Shown: positions 53,352 to 62,852 of the stretch, in pieces
Layout of the letters: each line of letters starts with the position of its first letter
Numbering within the stretch: the stretch's first letter is position 1
Assembly: GCA_965219125.1 (NCBI GenBank)
Contig: CBDCMO010000002.1
Coordinates: forward strand, 124,001 to 188,000
Reading direction: 5' to 3'
Length of the DNA: 64,000 bases
DNA from: JBBSOK01 sp965219125
GTDB lineage: Bacteria; Bacteroidota; Bacteroidia; Flavobacteriales; Flavobacteriaceae
Position numbers and translations under genes: made by a program
Notes under the pieces: generated by a model
What the model was told of the DNA's origin: nothing
The model's database searches: none
What the model saw: the letters and a program-made list of their open reading frames with translations, nothing else

Positions 53352-53933
53352 TTATTGTATATTAATATAATAAATACAATCTACCTGCCAAATACCATCA
53401 ATTTTGGTAAGATAATGTGCAATTTTGCCTTCACGTGTAATCTGGGTAACTACTATAGCATTTTTTTTCTTTTTATCGAATATAGGATTAGAAACTTCAA
53501 TTATGAAACTATCTAATATTTCATTTAAATTATAATTTTTAAATTTGCCTACAGCCAACTCATCTTTTGAAATAAATCTTATTTTTTTACTAAATTTAAT
53601 TTTTGTAGAATCCCAAATTATTGGACCGATCCCATTATTTGCTTGAAAATTTATTTTTTTCATTAACAATGTATCAGCACATATAGGTATTTTATAGCTC
53701 TGATTTTTTACTAAAAGATGACCATCTAGATTATTTTCAAATTCTGCTAGCGAAAATGGAACTAAATCTTTTACGAAAGTGAAACTAGAATAGTTAGTCT
53801 TTTGATATTCAAGCAAAGTATTCAATACTTTATAAGTTTCATTAATATTATTTTTTTCTTTGTTTACTCCACAGGAAAAACATAGAAAAAAACTAATTGC
53901 AAGGAGTGCCTTGTGGATTTGCGTTATATTCAT
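53352..53933 (-). CDS. Lipoprotein of unknown function
   Basis: A 193-residue protein with signal peptide and lipobox (CFSC, Cys21). It overlaps the end of the HExxH gene by 41 bases in another frame, suggesting translational coupling. Its C-terminal strand pattern resembles that of the lipoprotein at 52341-52910. Could be an immunity, inhibitor or partner protein for the secreted HExxH protein; pure inference from position. Confidence 0.68.
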   Translation of the reverse strand: MNITQIHKALLAISFFLCFSCGVNKEKNNINETYKVLNTLLEYQKTNYSSFTFVKDLVPFSLAEFENNLDGHLLVKNQSYKIPICADTLLMKKINFQANNGIGPIIWDSTKIKFSKKIRFISKDELAVGKFKNYNLNEILDSFIIEVSNPIFDKKKKNAIVVTQITREGKIAHYLTKIDGIWQVDCIYYINIQ

Positions 53934-56078
53934 AAGGTAAAGCTTCAGAATTTGTAATATTTAAAATATGATTTCTTTCAGAACTGTTTTCGGGATATAA
54001 TAAATCGAAAGTTGGCGTATCTTCTAATCCTGCCCAAGATAGGGCATATAAATATTCTTGAAGGCCATTTTTGTTATCATTAGGGTTCAAATCAAATTGA
54101 GAAAAATTTGAAGGATTAAAACCATTATTTATGGACCATACATAGCTTCCTTCAGATATGATATTTATAATTGTAGCAATATAGTCATGATGACCCAGAC
54201 CACTTAAGGCTTCTTGATGTAACGCAAAATCATTAACTAAAGTTGCGTATGTTGGGTTATTAATAGAAGAGTTATAAAAACCAGCTTGATAAAAATAGAA
54301 TAATAGCGCGTGTAGTGCTTCATGAATGGTTGTATTAACAAAGTCTAAGTTGGTAGAGACGTCTAATCTCTGGGTATTATATGTAATATTATATATTAAA
54401 GGTTGATTTTGTATTACAGTTGTATTAGCTGCTTCAAGAATGCCATTTAAATTTCCTGCTTTTATAATAAGTCTTGCTTTGGTATTAGTTGAGAAAACAT
54501 CATTAATTAAATCTAAAACTGGAGCATTATAATCAAACACAGAAGATATTACAGTTTTTTGACAAGGATAATTATTAAAACTTTCATGATAAATTATACT
54601 CTTTTTAAAATCTACATATCCACCATTCAAAATAGCATACAGCGCTTCCCTATTAAAAGCATCATTAAAAAACCATATATTGTAAGGTATGCTTGGTTGC
54701 ATATTTATAATGTGATCTTGTGTATATTGTGAAAACCGAAAGGCTATATTATTAGCCCCACCGTCATAAAAATCAAAAAGCTTACCCAATTCATAATCTG
54801 TAAAATTTGCAAAACCATGACCAGGGTTATCACTTAAAAACTTTTTAATCATTTTGCCCTCGGCTACATAATTGTTGCTGTAATTACTCATTGCAGCCAT
54901 AACCCAACCAAAATTTTCAAAACCATAATTTACTGCATTAGTTGATAATGTAGATCTAAATATGTTTTGAAATTCTGGATAATCTTGATGTGATATGCAA
55001 CAACTCCTAAAAAAGCCACTTGCAAAATTAAAAGCTTCATCGTCCTTAAAAGATTCGATAAACTTTTTTAATAAATATTTTGATTTCTGGCTATAATTAT
55101 GATAATGATTATAATTTTTGGCGGCATTTTTTAATGCTTGATTGCCATTAAGAAATTGGGCAAAAGTAATACCAAGATTAAAATCTGAAACACTGTAGTT
55201 TTTTAAAAGTTCATCTACATTATAAGGTGGATTGGCAGTTTGGTTTGATGGCAATCCTGTATTGTTCATTAGATCATTTATTGTGTTTGTATGGTCGTAA
55301 AGGGATGGGTCAAAAAAAGGTATACCAGCAAATGATGCAGGTAATTGTAAAGGAGGATGCCAATTCTGCCAATCAAAAATTAAATAGCCAGTTGCCAATG
55401 TAACTTGTTCTTCTAAATCTTTGTCAGTTAAATGGCCTAAATACAAATTGCTTAAAAACTCAGATAATTGGTCATTATAATTTACAAATTCGTTTCTTAA
55501 TATTCTATTGTTGTGATAAATATAGGTGGTAATGTCTGAATTGTTTTGAGTTTTTGTAGCTTGCCAAGCTTGATAGGCTCATTATAGGTCATATCTTTCA
55601 CAGGTTTATTGTTATAACTAAGATCGCCTAAATTTACCTGCGAGTTCGAATTCATTTGAAAATTAAAAACGCGCCATTTAGCATTACTATCTACCATATT
55701 TGGATAAATTGCATTTCTTGCTGCTAAGTCAGAAGCACGAATTGGGTTTAATAATACGTTTTCATAATCATCTGTAAAAGCCTCTTTAAATAAATGTTTC
55801 ATACCATCTTCAAAAGAGTTGAATGGCTGATTATATCTATTTTGTAATTCGTTTCTTAATATTTCTTTTTGCCCTTCAAACCATTGTCTCCTAATTATGT
55901 TAACGGGCATGTTATTTGTAAAATCTAAATATTGACTAAATTGTATTTCATAATTACAATAACATTCACCATTTGTTGGCTTTAAAGGTTTGTTACTAAT
56001 ATTAGTTGATTGTGTATGTTGTGCAAATGATATTCCTACAAGCAGCATAGCTGCCAGTAAAGTAATTTTATTTTTCAT
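53893..56078 (-). pseudogene. Secreted HExxH (putative zinc peptidase) protein, split by a one-base frameshift
   Basis: Two frames that read as one gene. Part one (56078 to 55497, 193 residues) has a signal peptide (MKNKITLLAAMLLVGISFAQ). Part two is open from about 55566 to 53893. At a five-A run (55551-55555) adding one A joins them as ...KLQKTQNNSDITTYIYHN..., giving about 728 residues; both frames make sensible protein only on their own side of this point. Part two has the motif HEALH (54310-54324) with helices and a downstream Glu (IISEGSY), as in zinc metallopeptidases. The only start seen for part two alone is a weak TTG at 55446. Function unknown; no T9SS tail. Confidence 0.8.
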
Positions 56079-56084
56079 TATGGC

Positions 56085-57449
56085 TTAATTTATTTTAATT
56101 ATTTGGTTTGGAAAGTTGTAACCGTCAACATTTAATTGTAGTATATAATTACCCATTGGTAAGTTTGTTGCATCTATCCTAAAAATATGTGTGCCTAATT
56201 CACCCATTGTATTTGGTAAAGCATAGTTTTGAACTTGTATTCCATTAAAATCTAATAATGCTACATTAACCTGTGAATTTTGTTCAATTGTATATTGAAT
56301 AGAAGTAGAGTCTAAAAAATTATTGGGGAAAATTATAATTGAGTTTTCAATTCGTTGGTTTATACTATTTTTATTTCTTACTATTAAAGAAATTGGAGCA
56401 CTTGGCTCAGTATAATTTTCAATCCAAATGTTTAAATCTGCGATATATTCAGAAGTTTCCGTGTTTTGTTTAAAATCAATCTCTTTTATAGTATAAAGAG
56501 TGTTTGTCTCAGCGATATTATCAACAAACAAAGCAGGTATAGATATAATAAAGTCTTGAAACGATAATTTATTTTCAAAACCTTGAGCAATCCCCTGAAA
56601 GGTTTGATCATTAATAGTTAAATCTACTATGTAATTGTTTGCAGGTTTAGTTATATACAATGAAATTGGAAATTGTCTCATTATTTTTTCTCCAGACCAA
56701 TCTCTTTCTATGAATTTACCGTACAAAGTATCGTTTACTATTTCGTTTAAGCTTTGTATTGGTTCATCACTTTCTGAAATAGTATATTCCAATAAAGGTT
56801 GGTTATATGTATTTTCAACATTTGATAAAAAATCAAATAGTGCTTGACTATTTGGAATTTTATTTTCCACTAAATTAGTAAGTGCCAAAGCTTTATTTTC
56901 TTCAGTTCCAAAACCAAAATATTGACAAACAGCTTCCCAATGTCTTGCCATAGGCTCGTTGCTCTGTGAAAAATAATTTGTGGCAGTTTCATAATCTTGC
57001 TCTAAAGAACCTAGTCCCTTACAAAAAAAAAAATATCCTAAAGAATAATTTGCGTTATCATCGTCTAATGCCGCTGCATCTTGAAATTTTAAGTATGCCT
57101 CATCAAAGTTTACTTCTCTATCCCAACCATATTTAAAGAAATATGCTAAATGTGTTATAGCATTTGCATTACCTTCATTTGCCGCAAGTTGAAAATAATT
57201 AAATGAAGCTGTATAATCTGGGTTTGGAAGATTATTAAGAGCGAGAAGCCCTTTAACATAATTAGAATTAGAATTTTCAGTTAGGCAACCACTTAATGAC
57301 GATTGTATCTGCTGCAAAGCTTCTATATCTATTTGTTCATGAGCAAGTAAATAGTTTGCAGCAATTTTAATTTTTTTATCACAATCGTTTTGTGCTAATA
57401 AGTTGCAAGTAACGGACGTTAATAAAGTAAAAAGGTAAAGTTTTTTCAT
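56085..57449 (-). CDS. Sel1-repeat protein with type IX secretion C-terminal sorting domain
   Basis: A 454-residue secreted protein. Signal peptide ends LLAQ (residue 19). Residues 30-190 form Sel1/TPR-like repeats (FNYFQLAANEGNANAITHLA; YLKFQDAAALDDDNANYSLG). A middle beta domain follows, and the last 80 residues are a T9SS sorting domain (IFPNNF..., VALLDFNGIQVQNY, GNYILQLNVDG). T9SS proteins are exported across the outer membrane and often attached to the cell surface. First gene of the five-gene cluster running to 52341; ends seven bases before the HExxH gene. Confidence 0.87.
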   Translation of the reverse strand: MKKLYLFTLLTSVTCNLLAQNDCDKKIKIAANYLLAHEQIDIEALQQIQSSLSGCLTENSNSNYVKGLLALNNLPNPDYTASFNYFQLAANEGNANAITHLAYFFKYGWDREVNFDEAYLKFQDAAALDDDNANYSLGYFFFCKGLGSLEQDYETATNYFSQSNEPMARHWEAVCQYFGFGTEENKALALTNLVENKIPNSQALFDFLSNVENTYNQPLLEYTISESDEPIQSLNEIVNDTLYGKFIERDWSGEKIMRQFPISLYITKPANNYIVDLTINDQTFQGIAQGFENKLSFQDFIISIPALFVDNIAETNTLYTIKEIDFKQNTETSEYIADLNIWIENYTEPSAPISLIVRNKNSINQRIENSIIIFPNNFLDSTSIQYTIEQNSQVNVALLDFNGIQVQNYALPNTMGELGTHIFRIDATNLPMGNYILQLNVDGYNFPNQIIKIN

Positions 57450-57601
57450 ATCATTTTGATTTTAATTTATGATGCAAAAATCAAATTATACGGTAATTTG
57501 TTTGTTATCTAAATGTTAAAAGATTACATACAAATTTTACTTAATCGTTGTTACATGTTTTTTGCCTTTAAAGTGGTTAACTAAAAATTTACATTGTAAT
57601 T

Positions 57602-58267
57602 TTAATTGCCTTTTAATGAATTATTTGCTACATTATTCAAAACACTTTTCCTCCCAATAGTATTCATAATTATATCTTTCTCTAAGTTCCAGCCTCGAGC
57701 TGGGCTGTATTGGCGGCCGTACCAAATAATTTGAAGGTGTAATTCGTTCCAAATTTCTTCCGGGAATAATCTTTTTGCATCCCTTTCGGTCTGTACCACA
57801 TTTTTGCCACTGCTAAAACCCCAACGATACATTAGTCTGTGAATATGTGTATCTACCGGAAATGCCGGAACGCCAAAAGCTTGGCTCATTACAACGCTCG
57901 CCGTTTTATGGCCAACGGCTGGAAGTTCTTCCAACGCTTCAAAACTTTGGGGAACTTTTCCGCCGTGCTTATCTATTAAAATATGTGAAAGTCCGTGAAT
58001 GCCTTTACTTTTCATCGGGCTAAGGCCAACCGGTTTTATAATTTCCCTAATTTCTTCAACCGAAAGTTTTATCATATCGTAGGGATTATCGGCAATTTCA
58101 AATAACAATGGCGTAATTTGATTTACGCGAACGTCGGTACATTGGGCAGACATTAAAACTGCAATCAATAATGTGTACGGATCTTTGTGGTCCAACGCTA
58201 TTGGTACTTGTGGATAAATATCTTTAAGCGTTTTTATAACAAAAGCAACCTTTTCTTTTTTTGTCAT
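57602..58267 (-). CDS. nth: Endonuclease III, apparently without the iron-sulfur cluster
   Basis: A 221-residue DNA glycosylase/AP lyase of base excision repair. The helix-hairpin-helix with catalytic Lys is seen in LPAVGHKTASVV and the catalytic Asp in VDTHIHRL. At the C-terminus, where most Nth proteins have four cysteines (C-x6-C-x2-C-x5-C) for a [4Fe-4S] cluster, this protein reads WYGRQYSPARGWNLEKD with no cysteine. The fold and active site are otherwise complete, so a clusterless but active enzyme is likely. Divergent from bcp. Confidence 0.93.
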   Translation of the reverse strand: MTKKEKVAFVIKTLKDIYPQVPIALDHKDPYTLLIAVLMSAQCTDVRVNQITPLLFEIADNPYDMIKLSVEEIREIIKPVGLSPMKSKGIHGLSHILIDKHGGKVPQSFEALEELPAVGHKTASVVMSQAFGVPAFPVDTHIHRLMYRWGFSSGKNVVQTERDAKRLFPEEIWNELHLQIIWYGRQYSPARGWNLEKDIIMNTIGRKSVLNNVANNSLKGN

Positions 58268-58351
58268 GTATAAAAATTAATTTTGAAGGGAATTCTACTT
58301 TCAACCAATTATTGCAATCAATTATTTGTATTTTTAAACAAAAATAACGAA

Positions 58352-58804
58352 ATGAACACACTTAAAGTAGGTGATAATGCACCCAATTTTTCAGCAAAAG
58401 ATGAAGATGGTAATACAGTTAATCTTTCCGATTTTAAAGGAAAAAAATTGGTTGTTTTCTTTTATCCGAAAGCCAGCACGCCAGGTTGTACTGCAGAAGC
58501 TTGCAATTTAAGAGATAATTTTAAAGAGTTGCAAAATAAAAATTACGCATTATTAGGAGCAAGCGCCGACAATGAAAAAAGGCAAAAAAGCTTTACTGAA
58601 AAGTATAAATTTCCATTTCCATTATTGGCGGATGAAGATAAAGCAGTTATAAATGCTTTTGGAGTTTGGGGACCGAAACAATTTATGGGAAAAAAATACG
58701 ACGGAATTCATCGTATAACTTTTGTAATCGACGAAAACGGAATTATAGAAAATGTAATCGATAAGGTTAAAACAAAAGATCACGCTGCGCAGATTTTGGG
58801 ATAG
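58352..58804 (+). CDS. bcp: Thiol peroxidase, BCP family peroxiredoxin
   Basis: A 150-residue atypical peroxiredoxin starting at the ATG at 58352 (MNTLKVGD); an in-frame upstream start at 58283 would add an unlikely hydrophobic tail. Peroxidatic C46 lies in ASTPGCTAEAC and resolving C51 five residues on, the BCP pattern. It reduces peroxides with thioredoxin. Followed by a perfect 42-bp palindrome. Confidence 0.95.
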   Translation: MNTLKVGDNAPNFSAKDEDGNTVNLSDFKGKKLVVFFYPKASTPGCTAEACNLRDNFKELQNKNYALLGASADNEKRQKSFTEKYKFPFPLLADEDKAVINAFGVWGPKQFMGKKYDGIHRITFVIDENGIIENVIDKVKTKDHAAQILG

Positions 58805-58823
58805 TTGGGTTTAGCTTGAAATG

Positions 58824-58865
58824 AATATAGCTTGAATAATTTTTAAAAATTATTCAAGCTATATT
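58824..58865. terminator. Perfect 42-bp palindrome, bidirectional terminator
   Basis: The sequence reads the same on both strands (AATATAGCTTGAATAATTTT and its complement), with no loop bases unpaired in principle. It lies between convergent genes bcp and the gene ending at 58920. Confidence 0.85.
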
Positions 58866-58919
58866 TAAAATGATTTTACTCAAAAGACTGCTAACTGAAA
58901 ACTGCGACTGCTACCTTTT

Positions 58920-60371
58920 TCACTCCGCCTTCGCAACTTCAGCTTTACAACTAAATAAATGTTTCTCTTTAATTATTTCAGCAACACCTATTGGTAGCAT
59001 TTCTTCCCAACCTTCTTCACCAGCTTCAATTTTATGCAATACTTCTCGTGAAAAAATATTCATAACTTCGGGTGCAAATTCGGTTATATCCACAACTTTT
59101 CCGTTGTATTTAAAGAATTTGTACAACTCTTTCATACGAGGATGTACCTTAATATTTTCACTATTGGTATATTCACCAGTTTCTGGATCCATCATTGGAT
59201 ATAAATAAACACGCAGATCTTTAAAAAACAACTTACCAAAAGCTTCCAAAATACCACCACTTAAATGTCGGTAATATTTTTCATCAAAAATGTCTACCAA
59301 ATTATTTACGCCCATTGCAAGACCCATTCGTTGTTTGGTATAACGGGAAAAATATTCCACAAGCTTGTAATATTCCTGAAAATTGGAGATCATCACATTA
59401 TGCCCCAACGAACATAAAAGTTTTGCTCGGTCCATAAAATCCTCTTCATCAATTTCGCCTTCAGCTCTTAAATTTGACAGCGTAATTTCAAAAATCACCT
59501 CAGTTCTATCTTCTTCAACCTTACTTTCTGCTAAAAACATCTTGTAAGATTGCTCAAACATATCAATATTCACCTTGGTTACGGGTCTAAAACTTCCGCG
59601 CAAAGCCAAAATATTCTTTTTGTAAAGTATTCTCGCTGGTAAAATATTGTTACCGTCCGGACCAAACATAATTGCATCGGTCATTCCGTTTTTAATAAGC
59701 TGTAAGCTCATTAAGCGGTTATCCACATTTTCAAAACGAGGTCCGGAAAAATTTATAGTATCAATTTCAATTTTGTCTTTATCAATATGATCATACAAAT
59801 ATCGAAGCAATTTTTTAGGTTGATCGTATTTATAATAGGCCCCATAAATAAGGTTTACACCAAGAACGCCCAGCGTAATCTGTTGCAACATGGCGTCGTT
59901 TTCGTGAAAACGAATATGTAGTGCAATATCATTATATTCTTCTTTTGGATCTACTTGATATCTTAATCCAATCCAGCCGTGGCCTTTATATTTTTTGGCG
60001 AAATCTATTGTTGCAACCGTATTGGCGTAGGCAAAGTATAATTTATTAGGGTGTTTTTCACGACTTATTCTATCTTCTAGAAGTTCCATTTCGTGATCAA
60101 GCATTTTCTTTAAACGAGATTCACTTACATATCTGCCATCTTCTTCTATACCATAAATGGCATCACTAAAATCCTTATCGTAAGCAGACATTGTTTTGGC
60201 AATAGTCCCGGAAGCACCGCCAGCTCTAAAGAAGTTTCGAACTGTTTCTTGACCAGCGCCAATTTCGGCAAAAGTTCCGTAGATATTTTCATTCAAATTT
60301 ATACGGAGTGCCTTGTTCTGGATAGACGGAATACTTTCAAATTCCTTGTCACCTAAAATAGTATCTGGCAT
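58920..60371 (-). CDS. Conserved cytoplasmic protein of unknown function
   Basis: A 483-residue soluble protein with no signal peptide or membrane segment. Notable strips: YGTFAEIGAGQETVRNFFRA near residue 31, KLYFAYANTVATIDFAKKYK near 107, FHENDAMLQQITLGVLGVNL near 154 and DAIMFGPDGNNILPARILYK near 236. I do not recognise a catalytic motif. The strips look highly conserved, so it may be a widespread housekeeping protein in Bacteroidota, but its function is not known to me. Single gene divergent from the MBL hydrolase. Confidence 0.8.
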   Translation of the reverse strand: MPDTILGDKEFESIPSIQNKALRINLNENIYGTFAEIGAGQETVRNFFRAGGASGTIAKTMSAYDKDFSDAIYGIEEDGRYVSESRLKKMLDHEMELLEDRISREKHPNKLYFAYANTVATIDFAKKYKGHGWIGLRYQVDPKEEYNDIALHIRFHENDAMLQQITLGVLGVNLIYGAYYKYDQPKKLLRYLYDHIDKDKIEIDTINFSGPRFENVDNRLMSLQLIKNGMTDAIMFGPDGNNILPARILYKKNILALRGSFRPVTKVNIDMFEQSYKMFLAESKVEEDRTEVIFEITLSNLRAEGEIDEEDFMDRAKLLCSLGHNVMISNFQEYYKLVEYFSRYTKQRMGLAMGVNNLVDIFDEKYYRHLSGGILEAFGKLFFKDLRVYLYPMMDPETGEYTNSENIKVHPRMKELYKFFKYNGKVVDITEFAPEVMNIFSREVLHKIEAGEEGWEEMLPIGVAEIIKEKHLFSCKAEVAKAE

Positions 60372-60438
60372 AGTGGGGTTTCTTTAATCAACGCTAACAA
60401 AGGTAACAATTAAGAGGGGCAAACAAAAAAATAACTGT

Positions 60439-60446
60439 TATTTTTG
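60439..60446 (+). promoter_or_regulatory. -7 element TATTTTTG upstream of the MBL-fold gene
   Basis: Matches TAnnTTTG six bases before the ATG at 60452; transcript would be almost leaderless. No clear -33. Confidence 0.4.
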
Positions 60447-60451
60447 CGTAA

Positions 60452-61228
60452 ATGAAAAGCACTTTAAACATTACTTTTTTGGGCACGGGCACTTCACAGG
60501 GAATTCCAATTATTGGTAGCGACGATCCTGTAAGCATGAGTAGCGATCCGAAAGATAAACGCTTGCGTGTTTCGGTTTTACTGCAGTGGGACGATAAAAA
60601 TTATGTTATAGATTGCGGGCCAGATTTTAGACAACAAATGCTGCGTGAAAACGTAAATCATTTAAATGGAATTCTTCTAACGCACGAGCACAGCGATCAT
60701 ACAGCGGGGATTGATGACATTAGACCGTTTTATTTTAAGCAGGGAAATATTCCTTTTTATGCTTCGGCTGAAGTATTTTCTTCACTTCAAACGCGTTTTG
60801 CCTATATTTTTGCAACGGAGAATAAATATCCTAGCGCACCTGCAATTGACCAAATTGTAATTGATAAAAATTCAATTTTTAAAATTGGAAATAAAACAGT
60901 TGTTGCAGTTGAAGGCTTTCATAACAAATTACCGGTTTTAGGTTTTAAAATTGAAGATTTTGTATATCTCACCGATATTAAAACAATGGCTGTTGAAGAG
61001 ATTGAAAAAATAAAGAACTGTAAAATTCTCGTGGTTAATTGCTTACGAATTAAGGAACATGAAAGTCATTTCAATTTAGAGGAAGTTTTAAAATTCATAC
61101 AACTTGTAAATCCTGAAAAAGCGTACTTAACACATATTAGCCATATGTTAGGTTTTCACTCCGAAGTAGAAAAATTAGTACCTGAAAATGTTTTCTTAGC
61201 ATTTGACGGATTAAAACTCAAATTATAA
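60452..61228 (+). CDS. MBL-fold metallo-hydrolase (PhnP-like)
   Basis: A 258-residue metallo-beta-lactamase-fold protein. The metal motif THEHSDHTAG supplies H78, H80, D82 and H83; upstream GTGTSQGIP and DCGPDFRQQ, and downstream YLTDIKT and HISHMLGFHSE, fit the PhnP/phosphodiesterase branch. PhnP-like enzymes hydrolyse cyclic phosphates; the substrate here is unknown, and no phosphonate genes are nearby. Followed after two bases by a small membrane protein gene. Confidence 0.9.
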   Translation: MKSTLNITFLGTGTSQGIPIIGSDDPVSMSSDPKDKRLRVSVLLQWDDKNYVIDCGPDFRQQMLRENVNHLNGILLTHEHSDHTAGIDDIRPFYFKQGNIPFYASAEVFSSLQTRFAYIFATENKYPSAPAIDQIVIDKNSIFKIGNKTVVAVEGFHNKLPVLGFKIEDFVYLTDIKTMAVEEIEKIKNCKILVVNCLRIKEHESHFNLEEVLKFIQLVNPEKAYLTHISHMLGFHSEVEKLVPENVFLAFDGLKLKL

Positions 61229-61230
61229 TT

Positions 61231-61725
61231 ATGCAGCGAAAAATATTTATGTATCTGTTTTTATTTTGTCTTTTGTTCATTATTTATCAATATATGAACG
61301 AGAAGAAAATTTTTGAAAATCAAGATAAGAAAATTGAATTTTTGGAGAATAAGGTTGCATCACAATCAGACTCTATAACAACGCTGAACACATCTGTGGC
61401 AGATTTAAATTACTTTACGCTGCAGGGAAACGAAAACGCAATGACCTATTTAGAAAGTTTTGGTTACAGAGCCAAAGATGTTGAAGAGTTGGTCACCAGC
61501 CAATTAATGGATCAAAATTTAGTGAATGGTGATAATCCTTTAGTCCCTTTTGCCGGTTTGGAAGGTGCAATGAAAATAAATAAGCTAAAGTTTTTAAACA
61601 ATAAATGGATTTTAGCCGATTTCACCGACGGAAAATATTGGGGCGAAATGCTGGTGGAATATAGAATTGACGATAAAAAGCAATTAACATTGAACACGAT
61701 CGCTTCACTTTTATATCCGCAATAA
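61231..61725 (+). CDS. Membrane-anchored protein with coiled coil, unknown function
   Basis: A 164-residue protein with an N-terminal membrane segment (about residues 5-20), a heptad-like coiled region (KIEFLENKVASQSDSITTLN) and a small globular C-terminal domain (about 65-164). Two bases after the MBL gene, so surely co-transcribed. The C-terminal part has no motif I recognise. Confidence 0.75.
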   Translation: MQRKIFMYLFLFCLLFIIYQYMNEKKIFENQDKKIEFLENKVASQSDSITTLNTSVADLNYFTLQGNENAMTYLESFGYRAKDVEELVTSQLMDQNLVNGDNPLVPFAGLEGAMKINKLKFLNNKWILADFTDGKYWGEMLVEYRIDDKKQLTLNTIASLLYPQ

Positions 61726-61757
61726 TTGTCTCCAGCCGAAATAGGGTTGGAGAGAAT

Positions 61758-62414
61758 TTAATGCTTCTCAAGCCATTTTTTCAACTCGTAAAAATTTTGT
61801 GGTGCAACACCGTGACCAACCGGAAATTCTGAATAAGCGTTTTCAATATTCAATTTATCTAAAAAAGGTTTTGTTCTTTGTCCCCAAGAAACAGGAATTA
61901 CTTGGTCTACACTACCGTGTGAAGAGTAAACACTAAGTTTTGAAAAATCATTTGTTCGGTAATTAGGCTTTAAAATTGCTTCATTTATATAACCGCTTAG
62001 GCCAATTACGTTTTTTACCTTTTCAGGATAGCTTAAGGCAATTGCAAGGCTTAAAATGGTTCCTTGACTAAAGCCTAATAAAGTTATGTTTTTGTTGTCA
62101 ACTTCATATTTTTCGACAATTTCATCAATGCACTTAGCAACTAAATCGCAACTTGCAATTGCTTGCTCATCGTCACTAAACTTTCCTTGGCTATTTTCAA
62201 AGTAAATATTATACCAAGCAAAGCCAAACGGTTGCATTTTTATTGGTGCTTGCAATGAAATAATATTGTAGGTATTTGGTAATTCTTCAGCAAAAGAAAA
62301 CAGATCGTTTTTGTCGCTTCCATAACCGTGGAGCATTATAACTGTTGGTGATTGAGCCGTGGGGTTTTTTGCTGCTCTGTAATTATGTTCTAATAAAAGT
62401 TCTTTTTTTTCCAT
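61758..62414 (-). CDS. Alpha/beta hydrolase, phospholipase/carboxylesterase family
   Basis: A 218-residue serine esterase starting at the ATG at 62414 (a TTG nine bases earlier is possible). The oxyanion motif MLHGYGSDKNDL, nucleophile GFSQG, Asp in HGSVDQVIPV and His in PVGHGVAP match the YpfH/carboxylesterase group, which hydrolyses short acyl esters or acts as acyl-protein thioesterase. Convergent with the coiled-coil gene. Confidence 0.9.
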   Translation of the reverse strand: MEKKELLLEHNYRAAKNPTAQSPTVIMLHGYGSDKNDLFSFAEELPNTYNIISLQAPIKMQPFGFAWYNIYFENSQGKFSDDEQAIASCDLVAKCIDEIVEKYEVDNKNITLLGFSQGTILSLAIALSYPEKVKNVIGLSGYINEAILKPNYRTNDFSKLSVYSSHGSVDQVIPVSWGQRTKPFLDKLNIENAYSEFPVGHGVAPQNFYELKKWLEKH

Positions 62415-62488
62415 AGTTGACAAAAATAGAAAAGACCTTTTACATTAAAACGTGTTTAACATAAAAGGTCTTTTTAAATTCTTAGAAA

Positions 62489-62815
62489 TTACATTCCCTT
62501 AAACCATTGCTGAAATTGGACACCTAAAACTGGCACTGGTTTCATTTCACCTTGCACGGCAGAAATTAAACCTAAAATCCATAAAACAAGTAATCCTATT
62601 GATAAAATTAGTGGCAAAATTGGCACATAGACTATATAAAAAATCACGTTAATAACTATGGCTAAAAGTATGATTCCTGTACTTTGCCTAATATGGAAAG
62701 AAGCAAACGCATTCTTTTTGTCGTTGTTCATTATAAAGGCTATAATTAAGCCAATAAGTGTAATGTAGGAAATAATAGCAATTGTTTTGCCTTCTTCAGC
62801 TGTTGGGTTTTCCAT
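62489..62815 (-). CDS. DUF4870-like small membrane protein
   Basis: A 108-residue membrane protein from the ATG at 62815 (MENPTAEEGKTIAIISYITL), with about three membrane segments and FHIRQSTG and FQQWFKGM signatures. The upstream extension to 62890 would overlap the preceding gene. Similar in layout to its neighbour at 62853-63173, likely a tandem duplication. Function unknown. Confidence 0.82.
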   Translation of the reverse strand: MENPTAEEGKTIAIISYITLIGLIIAFIMNNDKKNAFASFHIRQSTGIILLAIVINVIFYIVYVPILPLILSIGLLVLWILGLISAVQGEMKPVPVLGVQFQQWFKGM

Positions 62816-62852
62816 TTTTGGTAGGTTTAAATTAGTGGCTAATATAGTGCAA

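Noticed and set aside
55444..55446. TTG start for the HExxH protein as a separate gene
   Set aside because: The frame is open and protein-like for about 40 further codons upstream, up to the A run, and continues the preceding gene.
52341..57449. Toxin-immunity or phage-defence island
   Set aside because: No toxin, nuclease, recombinase or defence motif is visible; the genes look like surface or lipoprotein genes of unknown role.
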